Positions 56,591 through 57,190 of a stretch of 57,190 nucleotides of DNA are shown here, piece by piece; the first letter of the stretch is position 1; every line of letters begins with the position of its first letter. The position numbers and the translations under genes were made by a program. The stretch comes from Bodo saltans. Its lineage: Eukaryota > Euglenozoa > Kinetoplastea > Eubodonida > Bodonidae. The DNA lies in NCBI GenBank assembly GCA_001460835.1, contig CYKH01000275.1, positions 1 through 57,190 of the forward strand. Reading direction: 5' to 3'. The notes under the pieces are model-generated. The model had not been told where the DNA came from. It made no database searches and saw only the letters and a program-made list of their open reading frames with translations.

Positions 56591-57001
56591 GACCACAATG
56601 AAAGATCCGACGATGGACGTCACCAAAGTAATGCAGAAGGCGTTCAGTGTGCTTCGTCCTCAGATCCGATTCTCCCCGCGATGCGTGGAAACCTACACCT
56701 GCGGATCCTTGAGCTGCATGACGTCTTGACGTTGCTACGTGGCCTCGAGGACTCTGATGATAACAACGGTAATGAAGTATCGCTGCGAAACATTATTCAT
56801 TGCGTCGAACGTTTTGTTGGATTTGCCGATAACATCGGCGCGAAATGCGGTGTTCTTGTGTGTCCACCAGCTGTGGGGGGTCACCAGGCCGAGTTCGCGG
56901 CTAACGACGTCAGCGTCGTGAGCGACGACATCTCAAAAAAAAGCGCTGCTATCGCAGCGACTTCAACTTTAGATGACCAGGGATACTGCACAGTAATGTA
57001 A
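56591..57001 (+). CDS. Possible C-terminal part of the same protein, ending in a CaaX box
   Basis: In the same frame as the upstream gene and open for 136 codons after its stop. The first Met is at 56681 (MRGNLHLRILELHDVL). The sequence is helical then polar. It ends Cys-Thr-Val-Met, which fits the CaaX prenylation signal; Met at the last position favours farnesylation. A farnesylated protein would be membrane-associated, often a signalling or trafficking factor. There is no pyrimidine-AG signal between 56590 and 56681, which argues against an independent gene. Confidence 0.6.
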   Translation, partial: DHNERSDDGRHQSNAEGVQCASSSDPILPAMRGNLHLRILELHDVLTLLRGLEDSDDNNGNEVSLRNIIHCVERFVGFADNIGAKCGVLVCPPAVGGHQAEFAANDVSVVSDDISKKSAAIAATSTLDDQGYCTVM

Positions 57002-57100
57002 ACAGTGCCTTGTGCGCTTACATTTTGACGTACTTACACAATTCGTTGAATTTGCACTTTTTGTTTGCGTCGCCGTGTGCTACTGCGACTCCCGCACATT

Positions 57101-57130
57101 TATCTCGTTGTATTTCTCTCTTGCGTTAAG
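57101..57130 (+). promoter_or_regulatory. Probable trans-splice acceptor for the last gene
   Basis: A T/C-rich tract ends in AG at 57129-57130, 14 nt before ATG 57145. Confidence 0.55.
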
Positions 57131-57144
57131 GCTTTGTCACCTCA

Positions 57145-57190
57145 ATGACAGGGAAATTAGTCTCAAAACCCTTCACCGTAGACGTGAAGG
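57145..57190 (+). CDS. Start of a gene that runs off the window
   Basis: ATG 57145 opens a frame of 15 codons to the window edge (MTGKLVSKPFTVDVK). It follows a well-formed pyrimidine tract and AG on the same strand as every other gene. The fragment is too short to assign a family. Confidence 0.5.
   Translation, partial: MTGKLVSKPFTVDVK

Overview
This is a gene-dense eukaryotic window in which every credible protein gene lies on the + strand. No gene needs a cis-intron, and most genes follow a pyrimidine tract ending in AG. All three stop codons are used. One-way gene arrays with tract-plus-AG signals before each ATG are typical of kinetoplastids, where polycistronic RNA is resolved by spliced-leader trans-splicing. 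The giant EGF/TIG/multi-pass surface protein and the cobalamin-handling gene suggest a free-living bodonid such as Bodo saltans rather than a trypanosomatid. That species-level call is an inference.

Layout. Positions 1-2442: 3' part of a coiled-coil protein of unknown function. 2556-11245: a giant surface protein with a Ser/Thr stalk, about 20 EGF-like modules, TIG domains and about eight membrane segments; its signal peptide is separated from the body by a frame break in a run of 12 T. 11696-13514: a RecQ-type helicase interrupted by 300 N. 13632-25888: a tubulin tyrosine ligase-like enzyme, a twin CX9C protein, an IQ/coiled-coil protein, a small unknown, a NEK kinase, an acidic coiled-coil protein and an LRR/IQ protein; several of these would suit the flagellum or cytoskeleton. 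26412-30218: a P4-ATPase with a perfect 153-bp internal duplication. 30392-39328: housekeeping genes, namely a REI1-like 60S maturation factor, a short mitochondrial-carrier-like protein, an MMADHC-like cobalamin protein, an RMND1/DUF155 protein, a CDKAL1-type tRNA methylthiotransferase, a secretory SET-domain protein and an LSD1 zinc-finger protein. 39867-47547: the RME-8/DNAJC13 endosomal co-chaperone and an eEF1A-KMT-like methyltransferase.

Positions 47810-52556 hold three consecutive RNA-binding proteins, two CCCH fingers and one two-RRM protein. They are separated by unusually long gene-free stretches, and all end with a related R-x-[DEN]-P-Y motif. This resembles the H-[EDNQ]-P-Y motif of trypanosome proteins that bind MKT1, so the trio may be a small post-transcriptional regulatory module. 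Positions 53756-55983 hold a membrane protein whose frame is split by a 41-nt partial duplication. Positions 56213-57001 hold a protein with one in-frame stop and a C-terminal CaaX box. The first 15 codons of another gene begin at 57145.

The most important caution is that five loci carry a frame break, stop or exact duplication: T12 at 2707, a 17-bp repeat at 23667, a 153-bp repeat at 26938, a 41-nt insertion at 54613 and TAA at 56588. Three of these, when collapsed or corrected, join neighbouring frames cleanly. They may be assembly errors, haplotype differences or real recent mutations. No tRNA, rRNA, mobile element or CRISPR array was recognised.
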